64,000 nt of DNA from Streptomyces sp. CB02400 (GCF_001905725.1 NZ_LIWB01000004.1:434001-498000); one strand, 5' to 3'. Positions 51,678 through 61,026 are shown, numbered from the stretch's first letter. Made by a program: numbers and translations. Notes: generated from the letters alone by a model not told the origin.

Positions 51678-52897
51678 GGGCGGGATACCTCCAGTTGTGC
51701 GGGTGTGCGGACGGGGTCGGTGCGGTGGACGAGGTGGCCCATCCGGCGGGACCAGCGGTGCTCGCTGATCACGGCGCTGACGATGAGCAGTCCGAGCAGG
51801 GCCACTTCGACGACGGCGGCGAACAGATGGCCCACGGGAACGGCGGCGATGCCGAGCAGCGCGGCGGCGCAGTGGAAACGCTGGGGTCCGATCTTGAGGA
51901 TGCCGTGGAACCACGCGATGCCGGCGAGGTAGAGCGAGACCCCCAGGGCCAGCGCCGCTCCGGGGGCCAGGGCGAGCGGCTCGTAGGGGGCCGCGATGGT
52001 CTTCTTGACGGCCGCCGCGATGAGGATCAGCCCCAGCAGCATCGGCACATGGGCGTAGAAGAACGCGGACAGCGCCAGTCTCGACCGCTGGTGCGCGTCC
52101 TGGCACTCCAGGGCGTACTCGGCGCGCCGCGCCTTCTCCGACTCGTCGAAGTAGACCCACCACAGGCAGGCGGGGATGACGAAGATCAGAACGGCGGTGG
52201 TGACCATGGACAGGCCGGCCTGGGCGCCGTCACTGCCGATGCCGAGCGCCAGGAACGAGTCGCCCAGCGCGATGATCATCAGCAGCCCGTGCCGCTCGAC
52301 GAAGTGGCTGGGCCGCAGCTCGAAGCCGGAGACCCCGGTCACCATCGGCGCCACGACCTCCAGCACCACGGCCCCGGCCCACAGCGCGTACACCACCGGC
52401 CCGTCCAGCAGCCCCGCCACGATGAGCAGCAGCGCGACCACGAGGTGGAACGGTGCGATGCTCAGCATGTTCCGGGCGGCCTTGGGCCCGCCGAACGCGA
52501 ACAGCGCGGCGTGCACGGAGACGATCAGCAGGTAGCCGACCCCGAAGGCGACGCCGTCGCCGTCGAAGGCGTTGGGGGTCGCCAGACCGAGCACCAGGAA
52601 CGAGGCCATGCCCAGCAGGAGCAGCAGCCGGTGGCGTTTGCGCTGCGGCGGCAGGTGGTTGGTCAGCCAGGCGTAACCGCCGTACATCCACCACAGCAGC
52701 CAGAAGATCAACAGCACCTGCAGCAGGCCCCGGGGGGTCATGTCCCGGCTCAGCAGCCGGGCGAGCTGGGTGAAGTTGAAGACGAAGGCGAGGTCGAAGA
52801 ACAACTCGAGCGTGGTGACCCGGGTCCCGCCCTGCGGGTCCGCCGGGCCGCCCTTGGCGGCACCTTCGGTGCAAGAGGTTGAGGGCGCATCCGACAT
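51674..52897 (-). CDS. low-temperature-requirement A (LtrA) family membrane protein
   Basis: The 407-aa protein has the LtrA signature (TLELFFDLAFVFNFTQLARLL) and about ten hydrophobic segments with the repeated ERHGLLMIIALGDSFLALG motif. LtrA proteins are of unknown function, possibly acyl or lipid handling. It starts the leftward cluster; its promoter must lie in the 235-nt gap to glgM. It overlaps the next gene by 4 nt, so a membrane partner for the soluble enzymes is plausible. Confidence 0.9.
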   Translation of the reverse strand: MSDAPSTSCTEGAAKGGPADPQGGTRVTTLELFFDLAFVFNFTQLARLLSRDMTPRGLLQVLLIFWLLWWMYGGYAWLTNHLPPQRKRHRLLLLLGMASFLVLGLATPNAFDGDGVAFGVGYLLIVSVHAALFAFGGPKAARNMLSIAPFHLVVALLLIVAGLLDGPVVYALWAGAVVLEVVAPMVTGVSGFELRPSHFVERHGLLMIIALGDSFLALGIGSDGAQAGLSMVTTAVLIFVIPACLWWVYFDESEKARRAEYALECQDAHQRSRLALSAFFYAHVPMLLGLILIAAAVKKTIAAPYEPLALAPGAALALGVSLYLAGIAWFHGILKIGPQRFHCAAALLGIAAVPVGHLFAAVVEVALLGLLIVSAVISEHRWSRRMGHLVHRTDPVRTPAQLEVSRP

Positions 52898-52993
52898 GCC
52901 GGCGAACGTAACGGCTGTCCGGGTACGCCGGTCAACGATCCCGCCTCGACTCCAAGAGGTCGACGGGGCGGACCCGTCGGCACCGGGTCCCGA

Positions 52994-53016
52994 CGGGGCG
53001 GGGCCTGGCCGCCCCG
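52994..53016. terminator. weak hairpin between glgM and ltrA
   Basis: An 8-bp GC stem (52994-53001 with 53009-53016) with a 7-nt loop lies in a low-complexity GC stretch downstream of glgM. The support is limited by the general GC-richness. Confidence 0.3.
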
Positions 53017-53132
53017 CCGCAGGGGCCGGGGGCCAAGGCCCGGAGCCGGAGGGCGAAGCCCGGGGCCGGAGCGTCTGAGCGCCGGAGGGGGCCGGAGCGC
53101 CGGAGTCAAAAGCCGGGGCCGCCCCCGGCTCC

Positions 53133-54326
53133 TCAGGTGCCGAGTGCGTGCCGGTAGACGGTGTGCACCCGTTCGGCGACGCGGTCCCAGCCGAAGAACT
53201 TCTCGGCCCTGATCCGGCCCGCGACGCCCATCGCCGACGCCAGGTCCGGATCGGCGATCAGCCGGTTCACGGCGGCGGCCAGGTCCGAGGCGAACCGCTT
53301 GGGATCCAGCGGGGTCCCGGTACCGTCCTGCTCCTGCTCGACCGGGACGAGCAGCCCGGTCTCGCCGTCCACGACGACCTCGGGTATCCCCCCGGTGGCG
53401 GTGGCCACCACCGCCGTCCCGCAGGCCATCGCCTCCAGGTTGACGATGCCCATCGGCTCGTACAGCGAGGGGCAGACGAACACGTCGGCGTGGGTGAGCA
53501 GTTGGCGCAGGGAGACCTGGTCGAGCATGCCGTCGATGCGGACGACCCCACCGCGCGAGCGCCCCAGCGCCTCGACCAGCGCGGCCGTCTCGGCGGCGAT
53601 CCCCGGCGTGTCCGGCCGGCCGCAGCACAGCACCAGTTGCGCCTCCGGGTCCATCTCGAAGGCGGCGCGCAGCAGTTGGGGCAGACCCTTCTGCCGCGTC
53701 ACCCGCCCGACGAACAGCACGATGGGGCGCTCCGGGTCGATGCCGTGCCGTCGCAGGGCGGCGGTGTCGTGGTCGGGCCGGTGCACGGCGGTGTCGATGC
53801 CGTTGTGGACGACGTGCACCCTGTCCGGGTCGATGTCGGGGTGGACGCGCAGCACGTCCCCGCGCATCGCCTCCGAGACGGCGATCACCGCGTCGGCGTG
53901 CCGCAGCGCGGTGCGCTCCACCATCGAGGAGAGCGCGTAGCCGCCGCCCAGCTGCTCGGCCTTCCAGGGGCGCAGGGGCTCCAGGCTGTGCGTGGTGACG
54001 ACGTGCGGGACGCCGTACAGGGTGCGGGCGAGGTGGCCGGCCCCGTTGGCGTACCAGGTGTGGCTGTGGACGAGTTCGGCGCCCGCGCAGCCCGCCGCCA
54101 TCTCCACGTTCGCCCCGAGGGTGCGCAGCGCGGCGTTGGCGTCGTCACCGAGCCGGGGCTCGCGGTACGCGGTCACCCCCTCCTCGTCCCGGGGGCCGCC
54201 GAGGCAGTGCACCCGCAGGTCCACCAACGGCCTGAGCGAACGGGCGAGTTCGGCGACATGGACTCCGGCGCCGCCGTAGATCTCCGGCGGGTACTCCTTG
54301 GTGAGCAGATCGACGCGTGTCTTCAT
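53133..54326 (-). CDS. glgM: GlgM-type alpha-maltose-1-phosphate synthase (GT4; annotated also as glycogen synthase)
   Basis: The 397-aa GT-B glycosyltransferase begins TKEYPPEIYGGAGVHVAEL and has the ADP-sugar site features FVGRVTRQKGLPQLL and CPSLYEPMGIVNLEAMACGTAVVATATGG. Actinobacterial enzymes of this type (Rv1212c in Mycobacterium) condense ADP-glucose with glucose 1-phosphate to form maltose 1-phosphate, the GlgE substrate. It thus completes the GlgE route without TreS and maltokinase. It stands alone with ATG 54326, 14 kb from glgE, and no glgC with a classical signature is nearby. Confidence 0.9.
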   Translation of the reverse strand: MKTRVDLLTKEYPPEIYGGAGVHVAELARSLRPLVDLRVHCLGGPRDEEGVTAYREPRLGDDANAALRTLGANVEMAAGCAGAELVHSHTWYANGAGHLARTLYGVPHVVTTHSLEPLRPWKAEQLGGGYALSSMVERTALRHADAVIAVSEAMRGDVLRVHPDIDPDRVHVVHNGIDTAVHRPDHDTAALRRHGIDPERPIVLFVGRVTRQKGLPQLLRAAFEMDPEAQLVLCCGRPDTPGIAAETAALVEALGRSRGGVVRIDGMLDQVSLRQLLTHADVFVCPSLYEPMGIVNLEAMACGTAVVATATGGIPEVVVDGETGLLVPVEQEQDGTGTPLDPKRFASDLAAAVNRLIADPDLASAMGVAGRIRAEKFFGWDRVAERVHTVYRHALGT

Positions 54327-54529
54327 CTGACTTCCTGAGGTCGGCGGTCCTGGGCGACGCCGGCACGGCAGCCGCGGCGCGGACCGGAGGGCGGGCGTCG
54401 GCCGGCCGCGGCCCGGTCGCGGGGTGCCTGTACTGGCATGACCGGGCGCCCGTGGCCGCGCGACGGCGGGGGATCCACCGCACGGCCCCGGGCGCCCTCG
54501 GACGCACGGTAACCACATCCGCGCCCGCC

Positions 54530-55801
54530 TCACTTCGTCCCGACGGTCCGCAGCACCGTCAGCACCAGCGTCCGCGCGGCCTCCACCACCTCCCGCAGGG
54601 ACACGTGTTCGCGCTCGCTGTGGGCCACCGCGATGTCCCCGGGGCCGTACTGCAGCGTCGGTATCCCGGCGCCGGTGTAGTGCCGCAGGTCACTGCCGTA
54701 CGTGGCGCCGCGCCGCCTCGGCCGCGTGCCGCCCGTCGCGTCGGCGTACGCGGACCCGACCACGTCCGCGAGGACGTGCCCCTCGGGCAGCCGGCCGCTC
54801 GCGAACTGCCCGCCCGGCCAGCTCACCACGGCCGGATGGTCCCGCAGCCAGGGGTCGGCGGCGCACGCCTCGGCCACGCACCGTTCGAACCCGGCGCGCG
54901 CGTCCGCCGGTTCCTCACCGAGGCGTACGCCGAACCGCCCCTCGGCGACCAGCAGATCGGGCACGCTGCTCGCCCAGTCCCCGGCACGCACGGTGCCCAC
55001 CGACAGGCCGTACGGGATCGGGTACTCGGCGAGCAGCGGGTCCGGGTCCCGGTTCCGCTCCGTCTCCAGCGCGGCCAGCGCCCGGTGCAGCGGCAGATAC
55101 GCGTCGACGGCGCTGACCCCCCGCTCCCGCGAACTGCCGTGCGCCGCCCTGCCGGGCACGGCGAGACGGAACGTCAGCGCGCCCGCGTTGGCGGTGATCA
55201 GCGTGGAGGCGGTGGGCTCGGCGATCACGCAGGCGTCGCCGCGGTGACCGCGCCGCAGGGTGGCGTAGGCGCCGAGGCCGCCGTCCTCCTCGCCGACGAC
55301 GAAGTGCGCGGCGACCCGGCCGCGCAGCCGTATCCCGGCGGAACGTACCGCCGCGAGCGCGGCGAGATGCGCCGCGAGCCCGGCCTTCATGTCGCAGGCC
55401 CCGCGCCCGTGCACGAGGTCCCCGGTCACCCGGGGCACGAACGGGTCACCGTCCCACGCGGCGGGATCACCCGGCGGTACGACGTCGACGTGGCCGTTGA
55501 GGATCAGGGTGGGCCCGTCGCCCCCGTCCGGGGTGGTCCCGACCAGCCCCCACGCCTCCTCCCGGGGCGCCTCCGTCCCCGGGAAGTCCGGTTCGGCACG
55601 CAGCGCGGACAGATCCATCGACCACAGGTCGACATCCATCCCGAGCGACTCCAACCGCCCGGCCAACCGATGCTGAAGCTCCGACTCGGCACCGCTCCCC
55701 GTCACACTGGGCACAGCCACCAACTCCAGCAACGTCCGCCCCAACGCCCCCTCATCAACGGCCGCCAGCGCGGCAGCCTCCTCATCGGTCAACACCCGCA
55801 C
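54530..55801 (-). CDS. M20-family metallopeptidase/deacylase (ArgE/DapE type)
   Basis: The 423-aa enzyme starts with GTG. Metal ligands and base are visible: LNGHVDVVPPGD, GRGACDMKAGL, VGEEDGG and the late HSEREH. The central dimerisation domain (RAAHGSSRERGVSAVDAYL) is present. M20 enzymes hydrolyse N-acyl amino acids or peptides. Substrate is not indicated by neighbours. Confidence 0.9.
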   Translation of the reverse strand: MRVLTDEEAAALAAVDEGALGRTLLELVAVPSVTGSGAESELQHRLAGRLESLGMDVDLWSMDLSALRAEPDFPGTEAPREEAWGLVGTTPDGGDGPTLILNGHVDVVPPGDPAAWDGDPFVPRVTGDLVHGRGACDMKAGLAAHLAALAAVRSAGIRLRGRVAAHFVVGEEDGGLGAYATLRRGHRGDACVIAEPTASTLITANAGALTFRLAVPGRAAHGSSRERGVSAVDAYLPLHRALAALETERNRDPDPLLAEYPIPYGLSVGTVRAGDWASSVPDLLVAEGRFGVRLGEEPADARAGFERCVAEACAADPWLRDHPAVVSWPGGQFASGRLPEGHVLADVVGSAYADATGGTRPRRRGATYGSDLRHYTGAGIPTLQYGPGDIAVAHSEREHVSLREVVEAARTLVLTVLRTVGTK

Positions 55802-55898
55802 CCTCCCTCACCGGGCAACGGCACCCACCGCCCCCACCCACATACCTGCACCCCCCAACCCCCCACCAACCGCAAGCAGCCGTGCACGCCCCCGCCAA

Positions 55899-56009
55899 CC
55901 GCGGGCAGTCGTGCCTCCCCCAGTGCCTTGAGGGCCTGGGAGGTGCCCCCGGCGGCACGGGTGGGCGCGACGGCGCCCCGCAAGCGCCGGGCAGCGCGAC
56001 CCACCCCCG
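55899..56009 (-). repeat. dispersed ~115-bp 3'-end repeat, copy C
   Basis: This copy is inverted relative to A and B but lies 35 nt past the stop of the leftward sensor kinase gene, so its polarity relative to the upstream gene is the same. It keeps the hairpin and the GCGGGCAGTCGTGCCTCCCC side. Confidence 0.85.
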
Positions 56010-56043
56010 CCGGACCACAACACCCGGCGCCCGGAAACACCGC

Positions 56044-57474
56044 TCACCCGTCCGACGGCCGCGCCGCCACACCCCCCACCGTGAACCCGGTCACCGTCCC
56101 CCCGCCCTCGCGAGAGAAGGCGTACGGCGCCCCACCGTGCGCGAGCGCGACCTCCCGCACGATGGAGAGCCCGAGCCCCGACCCCGGCAGGGACCGCGCA
56201 TCGGCAGCACGGTAGAACCGGTCGAACACCCGGACCAGATCGTCATCGGCGATCCCCGGCCCCCGGTCCCGCACCTCCACCCGCACCGCCCCCGCCCGAG
56301 CCGGCCCCGCGACCCGGATCTCCACGGGAGCACGACCGCCCCGGTCGAACTTCACCGCGTTCTCGACGAGATTGGACAGCGCCCGCGTCAGCATCCCCGG
56401 CCGCCCGTCGGTCGTGGTGTCACCACTCACCTCGACCACGATCTCCCGCCCGGTACGGCGCCGCGCAAGACCCGCCACCTCCTCCGCGACGTCCGCGAGG
56501 TCGACCCGCTGCGGCGGCTCGGTGTCGGACTGCCCGGCCGCGAGGTCGACGAGTTCGTTGACGAGGTCGGTCAGCTCGCGGGCCTCCTGCGTGAGGTCGG
56601 CGACGAGTTCCTCACGGGTGCCGGGCGGCAGCTCGTCGATGCGGCGCAGCAGGGAGATGTTGGTGCGCAGCGAGGTGAGCGGCGTACGCAGCTCGTGCCC
56701 GGCGTCCTGGACCAGCCGCCGCTGGTCCTCCTCCGACTGGGCGAGCCGCCCCAGCATCCGGTCGAAGGCACGGCCGAGCCGCCCCACCTCGTCGTAACCG
56801 GCCACCGGCACCTGGATGCCCAGCCGCCGCGTACGGGCGACGGCCTCGGCGGTGTTGGTGAGGACGACCAGGCGCCGGGTGATCCGCCGGGCCACCCACC
56901 AGCCGAGCAGCCCCGCCCCGACCACCACCGCCGCCATCAGGATCAGCGTGCGCCGCTGAAGCGCCCGCAGCAGGTCCTCGGTGTCGCTGAACTCCTGCGC
57001 GACCTGCACCGCGCCCCGCTCACCGCCCAGCGCGACGGTCGCCACCCGGTAGACGTCGTCGCCGACGTCGACGTCCGCGTGCACGACCACCCGCCCCGCG
57101 GTCGCGGCACCCGCGACCCGACGGTCGGCGTCGACCACCGGCAGGCCGGGGCTGCCGGGGTCGAAGACACTGCCGTCGGGCCCGAGCACCTGCACATCGG
57201 TCCGCGCGGGCCGCACCAGATCATGACCGGGCGCGGCGGAGGAGAAGTCGTGCGGCGACATCCGGTTCTCCCGGACCTCGTCCCGCAGGTCCTGCACGAC
57301 CTCGTCGAACACCGACTGCTGGTCCACCCGCACCAGCCGGGCCGCCGCGTTGTACGACAGGATCCCGACCAGCACGGTGACGGTGGCGGTGACCGCGGCG
57401 AACGCCACCGCGAACGTGGTCCCCAGCGACAGCAGCCGCAGCCGCCTCCGCGAGACCGGCCGCCCGTACGACAC
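56044..57474 (-). CDS. sensor histidine kinase, MprB-like
   Basis: The 476-aa kinase starts with GTG directly after the regulator's TGA. One membrane helix near residue 10-35 and a second at about 160-180 bracket an extracytoplasmic sensor of about 120 aa. HAMP, HisKA (AGHELRTPLTSLRTN) and HATPase motifs (NLVENAVKFD, DRGPGIAD, SGLGLSIV) follow. Pairing with an OmpR-type regulator and the extracytoplasmic sensor match MprAB-type envelope-stress systems. Repeat copy C lies just past the stop. Confidence 0.93.
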   Translation of the reverse strand: MSYGRPVSRRRLRLLSLGTTFAVAFAAVTATVTVLVGILSYNAAARLVRVDQQSVFDEVVQDLRDEVRENRMSPHDFSSAAPGHDLVRPARTDVQVLGPDGSVFDPGSPGLPVVDADRRVAGAATAGRVVVHADVDVGDDVYRVATVALGGERGAVQVAQEFSDTEDLLRALQRRTLILMAAVVVGAGLLGWWVARRITRRLVVLTNTAEAVARTRRLGIQVPVAGYDEVGRLGRAFDRMLGRLAQSEEDQRRLVQDAGHELRTPLTSLRTNISLLRRIDELPPGTREELVADLTQEARELTDLVNELVDLAAGQSDTEPPQRVDLADVAEEVAGLARRRTGREIVVEVSGDTTTDGRPGMLTRALSNLVENAVKFDRGGRAPVEIRVAGPARAGAVRVEVRDRGPGIADDDLVRVFDRFYRAADARSLPGSGLGLSIVREVALAHGGAPYAFSREGGGTVTGFTVGGVAARPSDG

Positions 57475-58209
57475 TCAGCCCTCCCGCAGCACGTAACCCA
57501 CCCCGCGCACGGTGTGGATGAGCTGCGGCCCGCCGGGCTCGTCGAGCTTGCGGCGCAGGTAGCCGACGTAGACGGCGAGGTTCTTGGAGCCGGGGCCGAA
57601 GTCGTAGCCCCAGATGCGGTCGTAGATGGTGGAGTGGTCCAGGACGATGCCCGCGTGGCGGATCAGCAGCTCCAGCAGCTCGAACTCGGTGCGGGTCAGC
57701 TCCAGCTCCCGCCCGCCCCGCCAGGCCCGGCGCGCCTGCGGGTCCATGCGCAGCCCGGCCGCCTCCAGGAACCGGCCGGGGGGTTCCGTCCTCGTCTCCG
57801 CGAGGGGCTCGGGCACCGGGGCCGGGGCCGGAGCCGGAGCCGGTGCCACCCGGCGCAGCAGCGCGCGCAGCCGGGCGAAGACCTCCTCGACGTCGAACGG
57901 CTTGACGACGTAGTCGTCGGCGCCCGCGTCAAGGCCCGCGATCCGGTCGGCGGTCTCCACCAGCGCGGTCAGCATCAGCACCGGCGTGCGGTCGCCCTCG
58001 GCGCGCAGCACCCGGCACACCTGGAGCCCGTCGATGCCGGGCATCATCACGTCCAGGACCAGCACGTCGGGCCGGCTGCGGTGGGCCTGCGCGAGGGCCT
58101 CGACGCCGTCGGCGACGGCCGTGACCCTGTAGCCCTCCAGGGTGAGGGCGCGCTCCAGGGCGTTGCGGATGGCGCGGTCGTCTTCGGCGAGCAGAAGGGT
58201 GTGCGGCAC
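57475..58209 (-). CDS. OmpR/PhoB-family response regulator
   Basis: The 244-aa regulator (GTG start) has a receiver with acidic pocket and phosphorylation site VLVLDVMMPG, switch Thr and Lys (VVKPF), and a winged-helix DNA-binding domain (LIHTVRGVGYVLREG). An Ala/Pro-repeat linker (APAPAPAPAPVPEP) separates the domains. It is co-transcribed with the kinase (TGA then GTG, 0 nt). No target operator was found. Confidence 0.95.
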   Translation of the reverse strand: MPHTLLLAEDDRAIRNALERALTLEGYRVTAVADGVEALAQAHRSRPDVLVLDVMMPGIDGLQVCRVLRAEGDRTPVLMLTALVETADRIAGLDAGADDYVVKPFDVEEVFARLRALLRRVAPAPAPAPAPVPEPLAETRTEPPGRFLEAAGLRMDPQARRAWRGGRELELTRTEFELLELLIRHAGIVLDHSTIYDRIWGYDFGPGSKNLAVYVGYLRRKLDEPGGPQLIHTVRGVGYVLREG

Positions 58210-58282
58210 GCTCCCAGTCTGCCAACCGCCGCCGTCCCGCGGCCCCGGTGGACGGCACCGGGGCCCGCTTCTTACCCCGCTC

Positions 58283-58891
58283 TCACCCGGTGGGCCGCAG
58301 CGCCGCGAGCCGCTCCTCGAACGGGGTGACCTCCTCGAAGGAGTCCCGCCGGGGCAGCGGACGGGCGGTGGCCGCCCCGGCCGTCAGCGCGGCCAGCTCC
58401 CCGGCCGCCCGCTCGACACGCCCGTCCAGCCCCTCGGCGCCCCAGTCCTCGGAGGCCGCGTAGACGCCGGTCGGGACGACGACGGCCTTGAGGTAGGAGA
58501 AGAGCGGACGCAGCGCGTGGTCCAGCACCAGCGAGTGCCGGGCCGTACCGCCGGTCGCCGCGATCAGCACCGGCTTCCCGGCGAGGGCCTCGGGGTCGCT
58601 GACGCTCAGCGCGTCGAAGAACGACTTGAACAGCCCGCTGTACGACGCCGAGAACACCGGCGTGACCACGATCAGCCCGTCGGCCCCGGCCACCGCGTCG
58701 AACGCGCCGGCCAGCGCCCGGCCCGGGAAGCCGTTGGTGAAGTTGTGCGCGATCTCCACGGCGAGGTCGCGCAGCTCGACCACCTGGACGTCGGCCGGGG
58801 CCTGCGCGGCGGTCGCGGCGGCCAGCCGGTCGCCGAGCAGCCGGGTGGACGACGGGACGCTCAGCCCCGCCGAGACGACGACGAGCCTCAT
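58283..58891 (-). CDS. NADPH-dependent FMN reductase (CE1759 family)
   Basis: The 202-aa flavodoxin-fold reductase (RLVVVSAGLSVPSSTRLLGDRLA, VVTPVFSASYSGLFKSFFDAL) supplies reduced FMN. It overlaps the LLM oxygenase gene by 4 nt, forming the CE1759/CE1758-type reductase-oxygenase pair. The substrate of the pair is unknown. Confidence 0.9.
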   Translation of the reverse strand: MRLVVVSAGLSVPSSTRLLGDRLAAATAAQAPADVQVVELRDLAVEIAHNFTNGFPGRALAGAFDAVAGADGLIVVTPVFSASYSGLFKSFFDALSVSDPEALAGKPVLIAATGGTARHSLVLDHALRPLFSYLKAVVVPTGVYAASEDWGAEGLDGRVERAAGELAALTAGAATARPLPRRDSFEEVTPFEERLAALRPTG

Positions 58892-59982
58892 GCCCGTGCT
58901 CCTTCCTTCGCCTTGGCGGTGGCCAGCAGCGAACTGTGGGTGGGCGCGTCCGGCACGTCGGCCGGGCGGTTCTTGGCGAACTCCTTCCGCAGCACCGGCA
59001 CGACCTCCTCGCCCAGCAGGTCGAGCTGCTCGAGGACGGTCTTCAGCGGCAGCCCCGCGTGGTCCATCAGGAAGAGCTGGCGCTGGTAGTCACCGGCGTA
59101 CTCGCGGAACGACAGCGTCTTCTCGATCACCTGCTGCGGGGAGCCCACGGTCAGCGGGGTCTGCTCGGTGAACTCCTCCAGCGAGGGCCCGTGCCCGTAG
59201 ACCGGCGCGACGTCGAAGTACGGCCGGAACTCGCGCACCGCGTCCTGACTGTTCTTCCGCATGAACACCTGCCCGCCCAGGCCGACGATCGCCTGCTCGG
59301 GGGTGCCGTGCCCGTAGTGGGCGTACCGGGCCCGGTACAGCTCGACCATCCGCTTGGTGTGGTCGGCCGGCCAGAAGATGTTGTTGTGGAAGAAGCCGTC
59401 GCCGTAGTACGCGGCCTGCTCGGCGATCTCCGGCGAGCGGATCGAGCCGTGCCAGACGAACGGCGCGACGCCGTCCAGCGGGCGGGGCGTGGAGGTGAAG
59501 CCCTGCAGCGGGGTGCGGAACTTCCCCTCCCAGTCGACGACGTCCTCGCGCCACAGGCGGTGCAGCAGGGCGTAGTTCTCGACCGCGAGGTTGATGCCCT
59601 GGCGGATGTCCTTGCCGAACCAGGGATAGACCGGGCCGGTGTTGCCGCGCCCCATCATCAGGTCCACCCGGCCGTCGGCCAGGTGCTGGAGCATCGCGAA
59701 GTCCTCGGCGATCTTCACCGGGTCGTTGGTGGTGATCAGGGTGGTGGAGGTGGACAGGACCAGCCGCTCGGTGCGGGCCGCGACGTAGCCGAGCATGGTG
59801 GTCGGCGAGGACGGCACGAACGGCGGGTTGTGGTGCTCCCCGGTCGCGAACACGTCCAGGCCCACCTCCTCGGCCTTCAGCGCGATGGCGACCATGGCCT
59901 TGATCCGCTCACGCTCGGTCGGCGTACGCCCCGTGGTCGGGTCGGGAGTGACATCCCCGACGCTGAAGATCCCGAACTGCAT
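58888..59982 (-). CDS. luciferase-like (LLM class) FMN-dependent oxygenase (CE1758 family)
   Basis: The 364-aa TIM-barrel flavin monooxygenase (MQFGIFSVGDVTPDP, DVFATGEHHNPPF, GRGNTGPVYPWFGKD, VWHGSIRSPEIAEQAA) matches the CE1758 family. Reduced FMN comes from the overlapping reductase. LLM enzymes oxidise aldehydes, sulfonates, alkanes or nitriloacetates. A MarR gene 64 nt upstream on the same strand may regulate the pair. Confidence 0.92.
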   Translation of the reverse strand: MQFGIFSVGDVTPDPTTGRTPTERERIKAMVAIALKAEEVGLDVFATGEHHNPPFVPSSPTTMLGYVAARTERLVLSTSTTLITTNDPVKIAEDFAMLQHLADGRVDLMMGRGNTGPVYPWFGKDIRQGINLAVENYALLHRLWREDVVDWEGKFRTPLQGFTSTPRPLDGVAPFVWHGSIRSPEIAEQAAYYGDGFFHNNIFWPADHTKRMVELYRARYAHYGHGTPEQAIVGLGGQVFMRKNSQDAVREFRPYFDVAPVYGHGPSLEEFTEQTPLTVGSPQQVIEKTLSFREYAGDYQRQLFLMDHAGLPLKTVLEQLDLLGEEVVPVLRKEFAKNRPADVPDAPTHSSLLATAKAKEGARA

Positions 59983-60046
59983 GGCCGCTCACCCTCCAGG
60001 TTGTTGACGGTTCAACTATACCCCTGGAACGAACGGCCGGACCGGA

Positions 60047-60532
60047 CTATTCCGCCCGCCCGACGGCGCCGGACCGCAGCCGCGCCGCCTGCTCCGCGCT
60101 GAACTCCGTCGCACGCCTCATGTGGTCGGTGAACAGGGCGAGCTGCGCGTCGTCGAGGTCGTCGAAGAGCGCGAACCAGCCACCGCCCAGCCGCTCCCAC
60201 ACCCGCCCGAACTCGGCCGCCCGCTCCGGCACCACCGCCACCAGCACCAGCCGCCGGTCCCCCGCGTCCCGCTCCCGCACCACGTACCCCGCCCGCTCCA
60301 GCCGGTCCACCAGCCGCGTCGCCGACCCGGTCGTCAGCCCCGTCAGCTCCGCGATCCGGCCCGTGGACACAGGACCGCCCTCCAGCGTCAGCAGGTTCAA
60401 GCACTGCAGATCGGTGGGGTGCAGGCCCAGGTGATCGGCGAGCGCCTGGTTGAGCAGGGCGTGGGCCGCCATGTACCGCCGGGACACCACGGCCAGCTCC
60501 GCCAGCAGCCCGGCCCGCGTGTCTCCCGCCAT
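60047..60532 (-). CDS. MarR-family regulator
   Basis: The 161-aa winged-helix protein (TGLTTGSATRLVDRLERAGYVVRERDAGDRRLVLVAVV) is a MarR-type repressor that typically dissociates from DNA on binding an aromatic or oxidant ligand. GGAGAGGAG precedes ATG 60532. It is likely to control the LLM/FMN-reductase genes downstream and perhaps the rightward YnfA gene, whose start lies 94 nt away; no palindrome was identified. Confidence 0.9.
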   Translation of the reverse strand: MAGDTRAGLLAELAVVSRRYMAAHALLNQALADHLGLHPTDLQCLNLLTLEGGPVSTGRIAELTGLTTGSATRLVDRLERAGYVVRERDAGDRRLVLVAVVPERAAEFGRVWERLGGGWFALFDDLDDAQLALFTDHMRRATEFSAEQAARLRSGAVGRAE

Positions 60533-60626
60533 GCACGGCTCCTCTCCGCTCCTGCGGATGTATCCCACTCCCGGCCCGCGCCAGGCGCCGTCCAACAGGT
60601 GATCCCCCGCGTGCGAGGCTGCCCGC

Positions 60627-60962
60627 ATGCTGATCCTCCGCTCCGCCGCCCTGTTCGTCCTCGCCGCCGTACTGGAGATCGGCGGCGCCTGGCTGGTCTG
60701 GCAGGGCGTACGGGAACACCGCGGCTGGATGTGGGCGGCCGGCGGCGTCCTCGCCCTCGGCGCCTACGGCTTCGTCGCCACCTTCCAGCCCGACGCCCAC
60801 TTCGGCCGCGTCCTCGCCGCGTACGGCGGGATCTTCGTCGCCGGTTCGATCCTGTGGGGCGTGGTCGCCGACGGCTACCGCCCCGACCGCTGGGACATCA
60901 CCGGCGCACTGGTCTGCCTCGCCGGCATGGCCGTGATCATGTGGGCCCCGCGCAACGGCTGA
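60627..60962 (+). CDS. YnfA-family (UPF0060) small membrane protein
   Basis: The 111-aa protein has four hydrophobic helices with the family pattern ([43 protein letters not shown]). YnfA resembles small multidrug resistance (SMR) pumps in size and topology. Its divergence from the MarR gene suggests efflux inducible by the MarR ligand. Confidence 0.9.
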   Translation: MLILRSAALFVLAAVLEIGGAWLVWQGVREHRGWMWAAGGVLALGAYGFVATFQPDAHFGRVLAAYGGIFVAGSILWGVVADGYRPDRWDITGALVCLAGMAVIMWAPRNG

Positions 60963-61026
60963 CACCTCACCCACCACCCCCGCTTATGCTGACCGGGACC
61001 GGTCCCGACCGCCCGAGGAGCACCCC

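Noticed and set aside
42553..52897. type II polyketide cluster suggested by SnoaL and ABM proteins
   Set aside because: No ketosynthase, chain-length factor, ACP or aromatase gene is present.
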